Below are positions 46,998-57,817 of a DNA stretch of 64,000 nt, one piece after another. The translations under genes were made by a program, and so were the position numbers. The notes beneath the pieces are model-generated. The model ran no database searches, was not told the origin of the DNA, and saw only the letters and a list, made by a program, of their open reading frames with translations. Every line of letters starts with the position of its first letter. The stretch's first letter is position 1. The stretch lies in contig JACCLO010000017.1 in the NCBI GenBank assembly GCA_029448655.1, positions 310,001 to 374,000 on the forward strand. The letters are read 5' to 3'. The DNA is from Wolfiporia cocos (lineage: Eukaryota > Basidiomycota > Agaricomycetes > Polyporales > Phaeolaceae).

Positions 46998-48373
46998 TCA
47001 GTCTAAAGTGACCGTCGCACCCAGAGCTCTCTCAAGAGCCCTGCGATCAACGTCAGAAATCCCCGTGCAGTCGTAGAATGTCAACGAGGACAATCCCATG
47101 TTTGCCCTTCTATTACGCTTGTGCTGGAAATCGACTAGACTGGACAGGTCCGCTGCCGACTGGGAGCTCGCGTCGGACACTGAGGTCATAATTGGCTAGT
47201 GTGTGCTCCATTCAAGTATAAGGAGTGTAGGTCTATTAAGGGTATACGCTCGAGAACCACTAGAGATTCAAAAGATGAATCCGGTGGTGTCGGTAGGAAG
47301 ATTAGATGAAGCTTCTGATGAATAAGATTCCATCCTACACTGACTCCGGGATCCAGAAAGCCCACAACAAGGAGTCCCGTCTCTTCTACCGTGATTTCGA
47401 GAGAGGGTAGGCTGCGAAAATACGATAGCTTTGCGTCGAGTCTATCCACAAGGCAATTGACCGTGAAGAGTGCTGAGTTCAAGCTAGCGATGCTGAGTTT
47501 GATCTCTGAAGGAAAAGATAGGTGATCGATGTAGCTTATACAGCCAGCGATATCCCGAATGAGTACAAGTTCTTGCAGATGAGCCAAAGAGACGATAGTA
47601 CTTGCGTCGTCTGGTAACGCGGAAACTGGCACTGACATCAGAAACAAGTCAAGACATCGTAAGTTGGGTAACTGCGATAGGAGTAGCACCACATTTTCCA
47701 TCCGGAGTTGTGTCGTCGCCGGAGAGGCCAAGACGAGGGTCTGCAGCGAAGAAGGAAGCGTGACATGCCAAGGAATGGAATGTTGCTGCAAAGATAAAGT
47801 GTGCAGGGGTTGATTCGGGTTGTCAAATAGCGAGTGCCATGACAGGGGAATATTGAATCTCTCGGCGGATTGGATATCCGATTCGCCATCTGAGTCGTTG
47901 ACGTCGATGTACAATGATTCGAGGATTGGTGCTGAACATATTGTAATTGTTCCGAAGCCGCTTGCCGGAGCGGCGATGTGAAGACGTTTGAGGCCAGGCT
48001 TCCCGATACAGGATGTCCAAGCAGCCGGGTCTACAAATCGCTGCGTATCTTCACATATACGGATAGTGGTGCCCTCTTTGAGCGTTTTAGCAGATCATCC
48101 AAATTGCTGAGGTCCTTAGGTATATTTATAAAGGCCCATAGGCGAGGATGCTCCAGAGCAACGGCACGCCAGCGGCGGCCGACACACATGCGATATCGCG
48201 ATTCGCATGTCCGAGTGCAGCTCCCCGCAATCACACTCAGCCACGATGGAGAAGATCTCCGCAAGTATCTCTGGTGGCATTTGATAAACTGGGGCGGTGG
48301 TGCTTCGGTGAGATGGTTGCGAATTATCGGGCAAGACGGTCGCATCACGGACACTAACACACCAAGTTGTCAT
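46998..48373 (-). pseudogene. F-box/LRR-like gene broken by two frameshifts
   Basis: The start region reads VYQMPPEILAEIFSIVAEC and AISHVCR, a clear F-box. At that point (about 48180) about 4 extra bases (a GCCGCC-like repeat) throw the reading into the next frame. There WRAVALEHPRLWAFINIPKD and LDDLLKRSKRAPLSVYVK continue. Near 48031 a base is lost and the original frame resumes with PGLKRLHI and then a 242-codon leucine-rich tail (47186-47914). The two shifts are opposite, so only the middle 150 bp or so is misread, but that stretch contains stops. The last part, to about 46998, is again in another frame and may be a final exon. It resembles the basidiomycete F-box family also seen at 31.3 kb. 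Confidence 0.7.
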
Positions 48374-48586
48374 GAGACAAAGACTGAAGTGCCAGATGGA
48401 TGTGGTTTTTATATATCTCGCATTGATTGGTGGCTACATAACTTGGTCTGCCTATCGAGTCACCGCGCCATAGTAATTGACGTCATCAATGGACTCGAAA
48501 AGTGTACATACATCAAAGACAGTGCACCGACTGGAGCTACCTCAACCAAAGAGATGGAATGTACGTGAAAACGTCCGTGGTAACTA

Positions 48587-49555
48587 TCAAGCGGTCAAGA
48601 AATCACTAACGACCTGGAAGTACCTCTCTTTCTCCTCGTGGAACGTCATGTGAGAGCCCCCCGGCAGCTTGGCCCACTTCACTTTGGGGATTTTCTGGAA
48701 GAACGGCGAGACACACAGATCGGTGGCTTCGTCTTCGCCGCCGTTTATCACGAGCGTCGGCTGCGTAATGGTCGGAAGTTTCTCGACGACCGTCCAGTCC
48801 TTGATGATGCCGGTTATATAGAACTCAGAAGGACCATTCCTATCGGAAATGGCATTGGTGAAACAACCCTAGCATGAGGAAGATACGGCAGCAACGCACA
48901 TATGATGATAGACGGTCGGATCAGCTTCCATCGCCTGGATCGATTTAGCGACCAGCTCGGGAGGAGGTACGATCTTGCATATGTACTTGGAGAGGAAGAC
49001 CTCCATACATTTCTTATATCCCTCCGAGTCTGTGGTACCGTCCCGCTCGTGCTTCTTCAACTCCTCCTTGACGTCCTCAGGGAGCGTCTCAACCAATGCT
49101 CTCGTTCCCTGCTGCCAGAGATCCATCGACGCCGGGCTCGATATCAAGAGGAGTCGCTTTAGCCCACGGGGCTGGCGATCGATGACGTAGGAGGCAGCAA
49201 GCATGCCTCCCCAAGAATGGCCTCCGAGGTCGAAATCATCCGCGATGCCCATGCGAGACAGAAGGTTCTCGAGCTCGTCGACGAAGAGGTCTACTGACCA
49301 AAATTCTCTTCCTTTGTCGGGCAGGTGCGTCGAGTTACCGCCGCCGAGCTGATCGTAGAGGATGACAGGAATCCCGTGAGTCTCCGTCAACTCATTATGA
49401 GTATCCAGGTAATCGTGAGAAAACCCAGGACCGCCATGCAGCATGACGAGAGGACGGACTCCGGCGCTAAGGTCACCCCAGACCTTGTACCACGTTGTGT
49501 AAGTCTCGGAACCTACGACGAAGTCGACAGTGCCTGTGGTCTCCCTAATCGGCAT
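48587..49555 (-). CDS. Proline iminopeptidase-like alpha/beta hydrolase (S33 family)
   Basis: It cleaves N-terminal proline or acts as an amino-acid amidase. Visible are the HGGPG oxyanion motif, DQLGGGNST, the nucleophile elbow GHSWGG, the Asp region INGGEDEATD and the catalytic His in GGSHMTFHEE. One intron separates the cap region from the C-terminal part: the donor GTGCGT follows the Tyr-His-His codons and the acceptor TAG precedes Asn-Gly-Pro-Ser-Glu. Start ATG 49555, stop TGA 48587-48589, about 300 residues, the usual length. Upstream lies an 11-bp repeat array and a hairpin that may be regulatory. Confidence 0.9.
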
Positions 49556-49660
49556 GGTGCGAGTGATGATTGCTAGGTATACCGGAGAATATCACGGGCA
49601 ACACGACTCACTGTTTATCTGCTCTTATAATAGGAGCTCGCGCCGGAGGCGCTCGCGTGC

Positions 49661-49722
49661 AGCTAGCGTGTCGTTAGCGTCGCTAGCGTGTCGTTAGCGT
49701 GTCTCTAGCGTGTCGCTAGCGT
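49661..49722. repeat. 11-bp tandem array upstream of the hydrolase gene
   Basis: Five to six units of the form (C/T)TAGCGTGTC(G/T); one unit is shortened to 9 bp. It lies 106-167 bp upstream of the start codon at 49555, and a TTATAA at 49625-49630 lies between them. This looks like a promoter-associated array, although its role is unknown. Confidence 0.85.
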
Positions 49723-49725
49723 TTT

Positions 49726-49768
49726 ACGCACATGGACACCACGCGGCAAACGTGGCGTCCATGTGCGT
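49726..49768. repeat. Hairpin: 18-bp inverted repeat with a 7-nt loop
   Basis: ACGCACATGGACACCACG at 49726-49743 pairs with 49751-49768 with one mismatch, around the loop CGGCAAA. It lies directly next to the 11-bp array. It could be a terminator-like structure, a protein-binding palindrome or the tip of an old fold-back element. Confidence 0.9.
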
Positions 49769-49859
49769 CGTTGATCCTCCTCTAGATAGGCCCTAGCGCG
49801 CGCCACCGATCCAGGGAGTTGGCCGCTATATTCCCACGCACAGCGCCTGCAAGGCGCGT

Positions 49860-49995
49860 GTGCCGGTTGCAAAGGTATTACAAGCAAAGCGACAACGAGG
49901 CCGAGCATCAGTGAGGTGATCACACACCCTGCAGGTTGGGTGGACTCACAATGTCTCTGCCCAATATGTTTTTCCCTCATTCTGTTAGTTATCTA
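49860..49995. repeat. Dispersed repeat, left copy
   Basis: About 135 bp matching 51985-52165 in direct orientation. Shared blocks are CCGAGCATCAGTGAGGTG, GATCACACACCCTG and CCAATATGTTTTTCCCT. The copies lie about 2.1 kb apart. Neither has TG...CA ends, so they are not obvious LTRs. On the minus strand both encode a short hydrophobic run (LMLG.(V/I)VALLV), perhaps the remnant of a membrane or GPI tail. Confidence 0.7.
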
Positions 49996-50296
49996 AATAC
50001 TAAAGGGCCGTGGAAGAAAACCATGTGGTTCTCGCGTGGCAACTGTGTGTTCATTGGCCCATAGGGTGTGCGCCACCATCCCCATGCCATTTCCCACGCA
50101 CGGCACCTACAACATGTGTGGCATTCAAATCCCATCGACCGCGTCCTCCCTGTGCTGTGTCACGGGATTTTATAGCTGTTGTAACGTAAATAGCCTGTCA
50201 TCAGCAAAGTGCGAGACCGTAGATCTACTCGTATCTACGTAGATATACCTAGCAGGTCCTGTAACTGTAGCCGGACCGGTATACTCATGTATAACC

Positions 50297-50440
50297 CCCT
50301 TATAGTAGCAGGTCCTCGCAATAGCAAGCGCCCAGGGGACTGGTTCCTGCAAGGACCTCACCTGAGGCCCATGCTATTGCAAGGACCTCACCTGAGGGCC
50401 TTCACTATTGTGAGGACCACACAATAGCGGTCGCCAGGCC
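50297..50440. repeat. Fold-back region with two 19-bp direct repeats
   Basis: GCAAGGACCTCACCTGAGG occurs exactly at 50349-50367 and 50379-50397, a 30-bp spacing. The sequence GGTCCTCGCAATAGC near 50311 is the near-complement of GCTATTGCAAGGACC near 50373, so the region can fold. A further CTATTGTGAGGACC copy follows at about 50404. Likely a small transposon relic. Confidence 0.7.
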
Positions 50441-51668
50441 TAGGAGTGCCCGAGGCAAGTATTGTACTATATCATGTTCATTCAATGTAGTGCTAATGAA
50501 ACTTGAATATATTCGGAGTATGTATGAGTACAACAATGTCCATAGTAAAAGTAAGTGACAGAAGGGGTCACAAAAGATCTACCAGAGAGCATCAGTCAGT
50601 AGCCTCAAGCATCAACGTTGACATGCACCACTCACACCACAAATCGGCACAGATAGTGGAAGGATTTGTGCGCGCTGGTGCGTTGTGTGAGCAACAGCAT
50701 ACGCATGGGTGTGGGGATAGACACTTACGTGTATGTCAGTCAGCGCACGTCTTGATGAGGCAGTTTGCTGAGGTGGTCACATGGCGGTGATCTCCACATT
50801 GGCGCAGGTCGAGGTTCAACATACTCAGTGGGAAAAGCAAGCAGAAAATGTACCTCGTCATGAGAACCCACAGATGTAAACGATTTGAGGTCGCCAAATG
50901 ATGCCAGCACGTTCTGGAGTGACTGGTACATTAAGTACCTGTATGTTAGGGACGATATGGGTCAGTATATGCGTGTCACCGGAGCGAAAATGAGCCTACC
51001 AGTGAGAGAGGAACAACTTACTGGTAAGTACCAGCTGAACTCCATCCACTGCTCTGGCTCCCTCGCTGCTGATATCTTTGCCGCGAAGACTTGATCGGCT
51101 GCGGTTGAGCTCGGCATCGCCTTGCTAAGACTCAGAGGACAATGTCACACAGAAAATGCGAGGAGAGAGATGGATTGCGCACTTCGCGCAGCTGCTGTTA
51201 TATGTTACAAACGACACAGTTTTGAGAGCCGACCGAAATACGACAGAAGAAAAAGTAGTGATACACAATCAGGAGATCATGTAACTCAATAAGGAAAAAT
51301 GATTACCATAACAGTCCTGTGTAGTGGAGAAAAACGGATGGGAGCCGCGTCGTCGGCACAGACACGTCCGACATACCGTCAGGATTGGCGTACGAAACGC
51401 GCGATGGCTCGGATTCTGTCAACAATGTCAAGACCGCATCCTATTTACGTGCGCATCTCACTGCCCTCCAGCGTGGGAACATTGGTCTGAAACGTCGTGG
51501 ATCCTACTTCGCGTTCGCGTACCGCTCCCTCAGGACATGTCTCACACGCTGGTAGAGTTGGTGTGGAGGTTTTAGTACAGTAAGGAAAATAAACGAAAAT
51601 ACCAAAAACAAAATATAAGCGCAGGACGACGACCTGTACGCTTGTTAGTCCTGCAATGAATATGTCCA

Positions 51669-51840
51669 TCCTCTTTAATCCTGCAAATAATATTTCGGTC
51701 CTCATTGATCCTGCAAATAACATTTCGGTCCTTGTTGATCCTGCAAATAACATGCCGGTCCTCATTGATCCTGCAAATAGTATTTCGGTCCTTGTTGATC
51801 CTACAAAATATATTTCGGTCCTCATTGATCCTGCAAGTAT
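51669..51840. repeat. 30-bp minisatellite with a 60-bp higher-order period
   Basis: Six tandem units of about 30 bp around TTGATCCTGCAAATAACATT. Units alternate between TCCTCATTG and TCCTTGTTG starts, so the true period may be 60 bp. The unit length is a multiple of three, so frames stay open on both strands (84 and 126 codons), but these are by-products. Confidence 0.9.
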
Positions 51841-51984
51841 CCTGTGTGTAGTATCTGCTCGTATCTATGTATATCTACCGAGCTGCTATTTACAATCGTT
51901 AGCGGACTAGATATGAGAGCTCGCGTTTTGCCGATGGTACTGTAGATACCCACAAAAGTCAGGAGTTTTTTGAGGCATCACATT

Positions 51985-52165
51985 TGTGGATGCAATGTTA
52001 CAAGCAAAGCAACGATGACACCGAGCATCAGTGAGGTGTCGGAAGTGGCTGAGTGGGCAGAGAACGAAGAGGCAGGTGCAGCAGGGTGATCACACACCCT
52101 GGGGGTTGGGTGGATTAATGTCTCCATCCAATATGTTTTTCCCTTATTCTTTTGGTTATCACACT
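51985..52165. repeat. Dispersed repeat, right copy
   Basis: Direct copy of 49860-49995, with an extra 45-bp stretch between CAGTGAGGTG and GGTGATCACACACC. The minisatellite lies between the two copies. Confidence 0.7.
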
Positions 52166-52259
52166 TAAGTGACAATTTGTGGTGAAGCCGTGGGTAATTA
52201 AACTCATCACACTTAAGTGACAATTGACATTCGTGGCAAAGCCATGGGTAATTAAACTC
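52158..52259. repeat. Tandem duplication of about 50 bp
   Basis: Two adjacent copies (52158-52205 and 52206-52259) begin ATCACACTTAAGTGACAATT and end GGGTAATTAAACTC. The second has a 6-bp insertion. Confidence 0.85.
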
Positions 52260-52569
52260 GTGTATATAAGTGGTGAGTGCGGTCAGGCCCTATCGAGGCC
52301 ATTGGTGTGCACCACCGGAATAGGTATGCTAGAGCCCATAAGAACAAAACAAGCCTAGAGATATGCTTGCTTCTTTTGAGAAAGCTTCCTGTGCCGTTTC
52401 TTCCCAAAATGCACACTGACATGCACATCATGACCGAGAAGCAAGGGCATGTAAAAGAAAACTATAGATTTATCACATCCGAAAACCTTCTGGGACTAAC
52501 AGCTGTGAGTAGCACTTAACACTTGAGATTAATTACCCAGTGGGTTTGCGTAGATAAGCACCAAGTATC

Positions 52570-53758
52570 ACAACACGTTGGGTGAGCGCCCTATTCCCCA
52601 TCGACAACAAGTTCTGGCAGCTAGCCATCATCGGCAGCTTCTGCTCCACATTGATCTGCAGTGTCTCATTCAATGGCTGCTTCATTGACTCGCTCATCTC
52701 GTTCCCACTCAGCTGCCTGCTCATTGTCATCCAGGTGTTCATGGTGTGCAATGAGCATACTTGAACATCTTCGAGTAGGTGTCCACGCTTTTTGCCCCTC
52801 CCTCCTCTGCCTCTCCACATGTATCCCTGCTGCCCCTGATGCATGCTGATCACTGCACCCCAACAGGATCACAGCCATGCTCCTGTTCAGCTTCATTGCC
52901 ACTGTTCTTGTGGACTTGCACAAGTTCTGCTACACCACGATTGGCACCACGTCAATCGTGCTAATCCTGCACATATGTCCTTGTGCACACTGGCCTGGCT
53001 GTGACTCACCACTTCATGTTTATCGTAGTGCTTCATCATCTACTTGTTCTTCCTTGGCTTTGGGCTGTCTATCAGTGCCATGATGTACTCAAAGATCATG
53101 CAGCATCAGCTGGCTGGCACGGACAACTTGATGTGCCAATTGAGCCACCATCCTGATGGGCCATGGTACCAGTAGATGCCATTGCTCTGGTGGGGTATGT
53201 GTCTCACTCACATCACATGGAGTTGTGGTCCTGACCTCAGAGGATATCACAGCATTCTTCACGGTGTCATTGCACTCGCTGTCATTGAGCTTGTGCAACC
53301 AGGCTCTGTACTTCCAGAAGGAGACTGTGAGTGTTCACTGTTGGAAGCTGACAAGCCATGTTCTGATCAGACTGTGCAGCTCCTCACGGTGGCCATTTCA
53401 TGCATTGGCTGGGTGTGCAACCACTTTACTGGCACAAAGTTCCCAAACTAGAGCAACATATCTGCTGCAGTTGGTGGGCTTGCCGTTGGCTTCGTCTCCA
53501 ATGTGTATGGCCACTTCTTCAGAGGGAATGTGTTCGTCGTTATGGTCGGTGCTTGCATCTTGGCTGTCATGACTGTTGCTGACACATGCATGTAGATCAC
53601 TGGCATCCTGTTCCAGCTGCCATCGGGCCTGGCAAATGGCGGCCTGTTCTCGTTTGTGTCAGACGAGACGAGTGGCTCATCTGTGAATGGCTCGTACCTC
53701 TCCGGGTTTGACACTGCTCTGCAGCTCGTCTCAGTCTTGATTGGGCTCATCATTGCAG
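52570..53758 (+). pseudogene. Dead ThrE-like (DUF1212/DUF3815) membrane protein gene
   Basis: Fragments in several frames correspond to the fungal ThrE/Prm10-type transporter family: SALFPIDNKFWQLAIIGSFC near 52590, KFCYTTIGTTSIVLIL near 52930, FTGTKFPN near 53435, and SAAVGGLAVGFVSNVYGHFF near 53480. ITGILFQLPSGLANGG and SVNGSYLSGFDTALQLVSV follow near 53600-53740. Stops interrupt the frames (for example TAG after KFPN), and at least one appears where Gln is expected, as CAG to TAG. The 3' end runs directly into an LTR at about 53757, so the gene was truncated by, or lost its end to, that insertion. Confidence 0.8.
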
Positions 53759-54232
53759 TCAATATCCAATACATGTTAGAGGATATAATCTGTTCTGTAG
53801 CAAGTCTAATGTAATAGAAGACTTGCCTAAGTCTGAGAAGTCAATGTGCACTTCGAGGACTTAGTCAGTTCGAGAGCTCGGTGAATTCTGAGTGTAGTTT
53901 CCTACATTTGAGAACAAGTATAAGACTCTTGTTTATACAACAAGGTTGAGCTGAAGAGCCTCGGCTTAGTTACATGAGTTTATATACTATGCTAGGTTTT
54001 AGGAGTCCTATCTGTCCCAGATGTCACTGCTACTATCTACATCCTAGATTGAAACATTTGATAAGTATGTAGTGATATATCTGAAATGATAGATAGCGAT
54101 GTTATGGTGGTTGAACGCCATCTGTCAATCATAGAATGACAAATATGAAATGGTGGCAGACTTGCATCTGCCTGGGGTAGATCAGACCCTATATGCTAGT
54201 ACAACTGGGGTTATGCCCGGTAGAGTCATGAG
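53757..54232 (+). mobile_element. Old Ty3-type LTR remnant, left part (split by a hAT insertion)
   Basis: It aligns along its length with 58372-58846 of the young LTR, for example GTTAGAGGATATAATCTGTT, GTGCACTTCGAGGACTTAGT and GGTTGAACGCCATCT. About 145 bp at the 5' end are missing. Most differences are CpG in the young copy changed to TpG or CpA here (CCTACGTTTG versus CCTACATTTG, AACGAG versus AACAAG). It is a truncated or solo LTR, and its right part continues at 55419. Confidence 0.88.
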
Positions 54233-55418
54233 TAGTGTTGTGAGGTCCTGTCCTAAGGACCGCTGAGGACCAAGGACAGGACCGGGACCAGGACTGGGTA
54301 GGACCGATTAATGGTCCGGTCCGGTCCCAGTCCTACTGTGGTCCTGGTCCTGGTCCCTGCACATAGTGAAATTTGCGAGGACCGGCCAGGACCGGTCATA
54401 ACCGGTCCAGGACCGGTCTCAAAGCTGGCCTTAGGCATGCTATTCAATACTGCTATTTGCCTAATGTAACATACAACATATTATTCAAGAATTCGTCGGA
54501 TCATTTGTTTGCATATATGACATGTTCTGGACTTCTACCCTGCCTTATTTCATCAAATTATACGTTGACTGGATGTAACATACCCCATTTGGACTGTGAG
54601 AGTATTTCAGGCTCGTAAGGCAGAGAATTAGAAGTCTACGGCTGCTGGCGCTGCAATAGTGTAGCGATACTGAGTGGGTTGCAGGCTAATTGTGCAATTG
54701 CGAGCAAGCTTTCGGATAGCAAGGGACTCACTGAGTATATAGTAAGTCTGGCAAAGTGACGAGGCTCGGTGTGTGGCATATTGTTCATCAAGTATATTGA
54801 TGTTGTACACTTATCATGAGTCTTATAGAAACATCACAATGTATGCCCTACTCTTGGATGAATGGCATTGGATATTCTGATACCCGCATCCTCAGTGGCA
54901 TGTGAACGTCTCTTTTCTCAGGTCAAAGAGGTTTCCATTGACCACCACTCCCACTTAGGGGCTAATATGTTTGAGTGGATCGAATGCTTGCAGAGCCACT
55001 GGGCTGATAGGGTTGTGGACTTTTTGTGCACCAATTTGGAAGCTGTTGAGGAGGTCAAGTATATGCTTAATGATTACATCCTTATTCAGGAGGATGAAGC
55101 TGAGATGTTTCAGGAGGATGATGAAGAGGGCATTACAGACGAATCTATTCACTGGGATTCCTTGTAAAGTATGTAGATACATTGTTATTCTTGTTGGGTG
55201 CATCGTCTTGAGCACTCTCTGATATTATTGTTATATTGCACAGTCTGCGGTCCTGGACCGGTCCGGACCAGTCCCAGGACCGGATCAGGACCGTGGTCCG
55301 GTCCTGTATCGGTCTTGGTCCGGTCCTGGAGTACTGAAGTCGGTCCGGTCCTGGTCCTGGTCCTCGGTCCCACTTCACAGAGGTAAAAGACCGGACCGGA
55401 CCGGACCTCGCAACACTA
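54233..55418 (+). mobile_element. hAT-superfamily DNA transposon (1186 bp, internally decayed)
   Basis: The ends are TAGTGTTGTGAGGTCC and its near-perfect inverted copy (TAGTGTTGCGAGGTCC read from the right), flanked by the exact 8-bp target duplication GTCATGAG (54225-54232 and 55419-55426). The superfamily is confirmed by the transposase dimerisation segment at 54862-55167. Both ends carry dense subterminal arrays of GGTCC/GGACC-type hexamers (54243-54420 and 55244-55410), a common arrangement for transposase binding. The element is far shorter than an autonomous hAT, and the catalytic part is missing. Confidence 0.93.
54862..55167 (+). pseudogene. hAT transposase C-terminal dimerisation domain (fragment)
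   Basis: 101 codons starting at MALDILIPASSVACERLFSQ, the signature of the hAT C-terminal dimer domain (one residue short at IL-IPASS). An acidic tail ends at TAA 55167. The DNA-binding BED finger and the catalytic core are absent, so it cannot act alone. Confidence 0.85.
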
Positions 55419-55520
55419 GTCATGAGTAGCCAGGGGTGTTGGTTGCGCAACAAGTCCCTGTATCGTATTTGCCCAATGGTGGGTTCTGTGAGTGTTTGAG
55501 AAAAAAAAATAACTGTAACA
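55419..55520 (+). mobile_element. Old Ty3-type LTR remnant, right part
   Basis: It continues the LTR after the hAT insertion: the target duplication, then GTAGCCAGGGG and CAAGTCCCTGTATCGTATT. It ends AACTGTAACA at 55520, which corresponds to ACCGTAACA of the young LTR, again a CpG-to-TpG change. Confidence 0.88.
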
Positions 55521-57817
55521 CATGCCCAGCACTTGTCTCTGATAATTTTTGTCTGTAGATACAGACTGCAGAGGTGCATACATCCCCCATTCTTGCATGT
55601 GCCCCAAGATGATGGTTCTTCTTTATCTGCTTTGCTGCCTGCTTGGCGAGGCACGTTTAAGCATGTGCTTGCACTTCAACAGGGGGCATGCTCAACTTCA
55701 CGGTCATTTCACCCACTCCCCCTCCAAAATGCACGGAATGTCGAGAATGTGTGCTTTCTTGCCAATAGCACACCAGGCTCATGTCTGAGTGGACTGGCTG
55801 CAGATCATGTTCAATATGGTGAGTATATGTGCTGGTGTTGATGCATGGCATGCAGTCATCAAGGTGAGTGTCGTCTCAGGTCAGGCCAGTGTACAATAGG
55901 GATATTGACACACACTACTCCTCAGACAAGAGCTCAGGGCAATGTGACTTGCACAAGGGTGCATTGTGATCTGAGATTGATGAGGCATAAACAGCCAAGA
56001 CAAGTCTGAGGTTCTACCTTGACTGTTGGCCACTATATATGCTTTACAACTATTTGTACATGTTGTGCTACATCTGGTAGTGGGAGCGGCTGCATCTGCT
56101 ACAAGTTAGATGTCCATGGTGACATAGTGGATCTGATGGGATTGGGTAGGTTACCAATCTGTTGGGTTGCAATCAGTGGTTCTCATTGATTGGGGGTTCT
56201 GCCTGTAATGGCATCAGCGATCGGTGGTTCTCATTGATCAGTGATATTGGCCTGTGATCAGTGGTTCTCCTTGATCTGGGGTGGCCGGTAATGGCCTTGT
56301 GTCATTGGTCCTTGATTGGTGGTTCTTGTTGATCAGGATGGGGTCATTGGCCAGTAATGGCCGTGGTTTGTGATCAGTATGGTTCGTTGATCATGTATGG
56401 TTCATGCCAGTAATGGTAGATAGTTCATGGCTGGTAATAGCCATGTCTGTAGCCTTTGGAGGTCGAGGTCAGGTGGTCATTGGTCTGGACTGTCAGGTGT
56501 GTGGTCTCAGCACCAGGTGGACTTGTCATGAGTTAGGCAGCCTGGGCTTTGCAGCCAGTGGCACTGTAGCTTGGCTTGTGCTCTGGTTTGTGGCTGGCTG
56601 GTGCTTTTGGACTGGTAGCAGTTTACAAGTGCTTGGTTCTGGCTAGTGGCTCATGCTACCTGGTCCTGCTGCCCAGGCTCTGTGTGGCTCAACTTGGACT
56701 GTGCTGGTGACGCTGTGGTGGATTGGCTAGTTATCCTGTGTGGCTCTGTCTGGGGGATCTAGCATGGGTGTCAGGTTCCTGCACTTGGTTACTAGGTTCA
56801 TCGTTGTCTAGGGTTGCTCTGGCTCTGCTGGTGTATGGGTTTCAGAGTGAGCAGGTACATGGATCGGCTTATGTCTAAAGGCATGAAATTTGGCCTGTGA
56901 CAGCCATTGGTGTAGCTGGCATTGCTGCTGGGTGACTTAGAAAACTGGACAATACATTGTCAAAGTTTATGGAAAGGCACCCACCTGTGAGGCTACACGC
57001 TCCCTTTCAGACTCCAGGGACTTCATCTGGATAGGTTACAAGTGCACAGCTTAGGTATGTACAATCCATCCCTTTTTATGCTAACGGTGCCTCATCTACC
57101 CATACTGCCCTGATTATCAGCCCCCCAACTCCCACCATGCCCACCATTTCCACCTTGGCACACTATTGACTCTGACCGATGCACAACTCTGATTGCACCA
57201 TCACATGCTGAGTGTGTCAACTTCCAACATATGTGCACCATTTTTTGAGTGGGTCACATACTTTTCAGAGCAATGAACTTGAGTAGATCCTGATATATGC
57301 ATAGGATCACCCTGATAGATTTGCAAATTCTCTTCAACATGCTTAAGTGCTCTGAGGATAGGTTCATATATTTTCTGGTACAGTGCAAAATGTGGATGCA
57401 GATGGTTTGACATAGACTCAATTCAATGGATTTTGGTATTTTCTGGTAGCTGTTGATAGACTAAAGCAATCAGAAAATGAGGTCTGATATGGACGAGTAT
57501 GCTCTGATTGAGTGAGCCTCTGCATATTAGTATGTTTGAGTGTCTTGGGATAGTTGCTACATTTTCAGACAGGGCCATTGGGTATTTTCTAGTAATTAGT
57601 AGTATATTGGAATGCTATCCTACTAGCTTGTGGTACATTACAGTGGCTTCTAGTATACTACTGGGCACCTAGAAAAATAGCAAATTCTATGAAGAGTCCA
57701 ACTTTAGTATCAGATCATATCAGGTAGCTACTGATAGGATCTGATATCAGGTAATTTCACTGGGTTTCAACCCGCATAAATGACTATCCAGTTGCAATTG
57801 TGCATAGCAGCACTACT
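55521..57817. other. CpG-depleted sequence without a gene
   Basis: Open frames are short and lack domains. CpG is very rare (about nine in 55.98-57.0 kb by eye), while TpG and CpA are frequent. Probably heavily deaminated old transposon sequence; its family is not recognisable. Confidence 0.5.
56150..56450. repeat. Degenerate tandem repeat of about 55-60 bp
   Basis: Recurrent GATCAGTGGTTCTC(A/C)TTGATC followed by GGCC(T/A)GTAATGGCC. At least four imperfect copies are seen. Confidence 0.7.

Noticed and set aside
49860..49995. LTR of a retrotransposon
   Set aside because: No TG...CA ends, no target duplication and no adjacent primer site or purine tract were seen.
51445..51825. 126-codon minus-strand frame with repeated TRTEILFAGS-like units
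   Set aside because: It is a translation of the 30-bp minisatellite; the unit length divisible by three keeps both strands open.
51669..51840. CRISPR array
   Set aside because: The units are contiguous without unique spacers, and the genome is eukaryotic.
52570..53758. RIP-like mutation as the cause of the stops in the ThrE-like pseudogene
   Set aside because: At least one stop fits C-to-T at a CAG, but without an intact homolog the pattern cannot be told from general CpG/CpA decay.
54373..54618. N-terminal exon of the hAT transposase
   Set aside because: The frame is largely a translation of subterminal repeats and shows no BED finger or catalytic motif.
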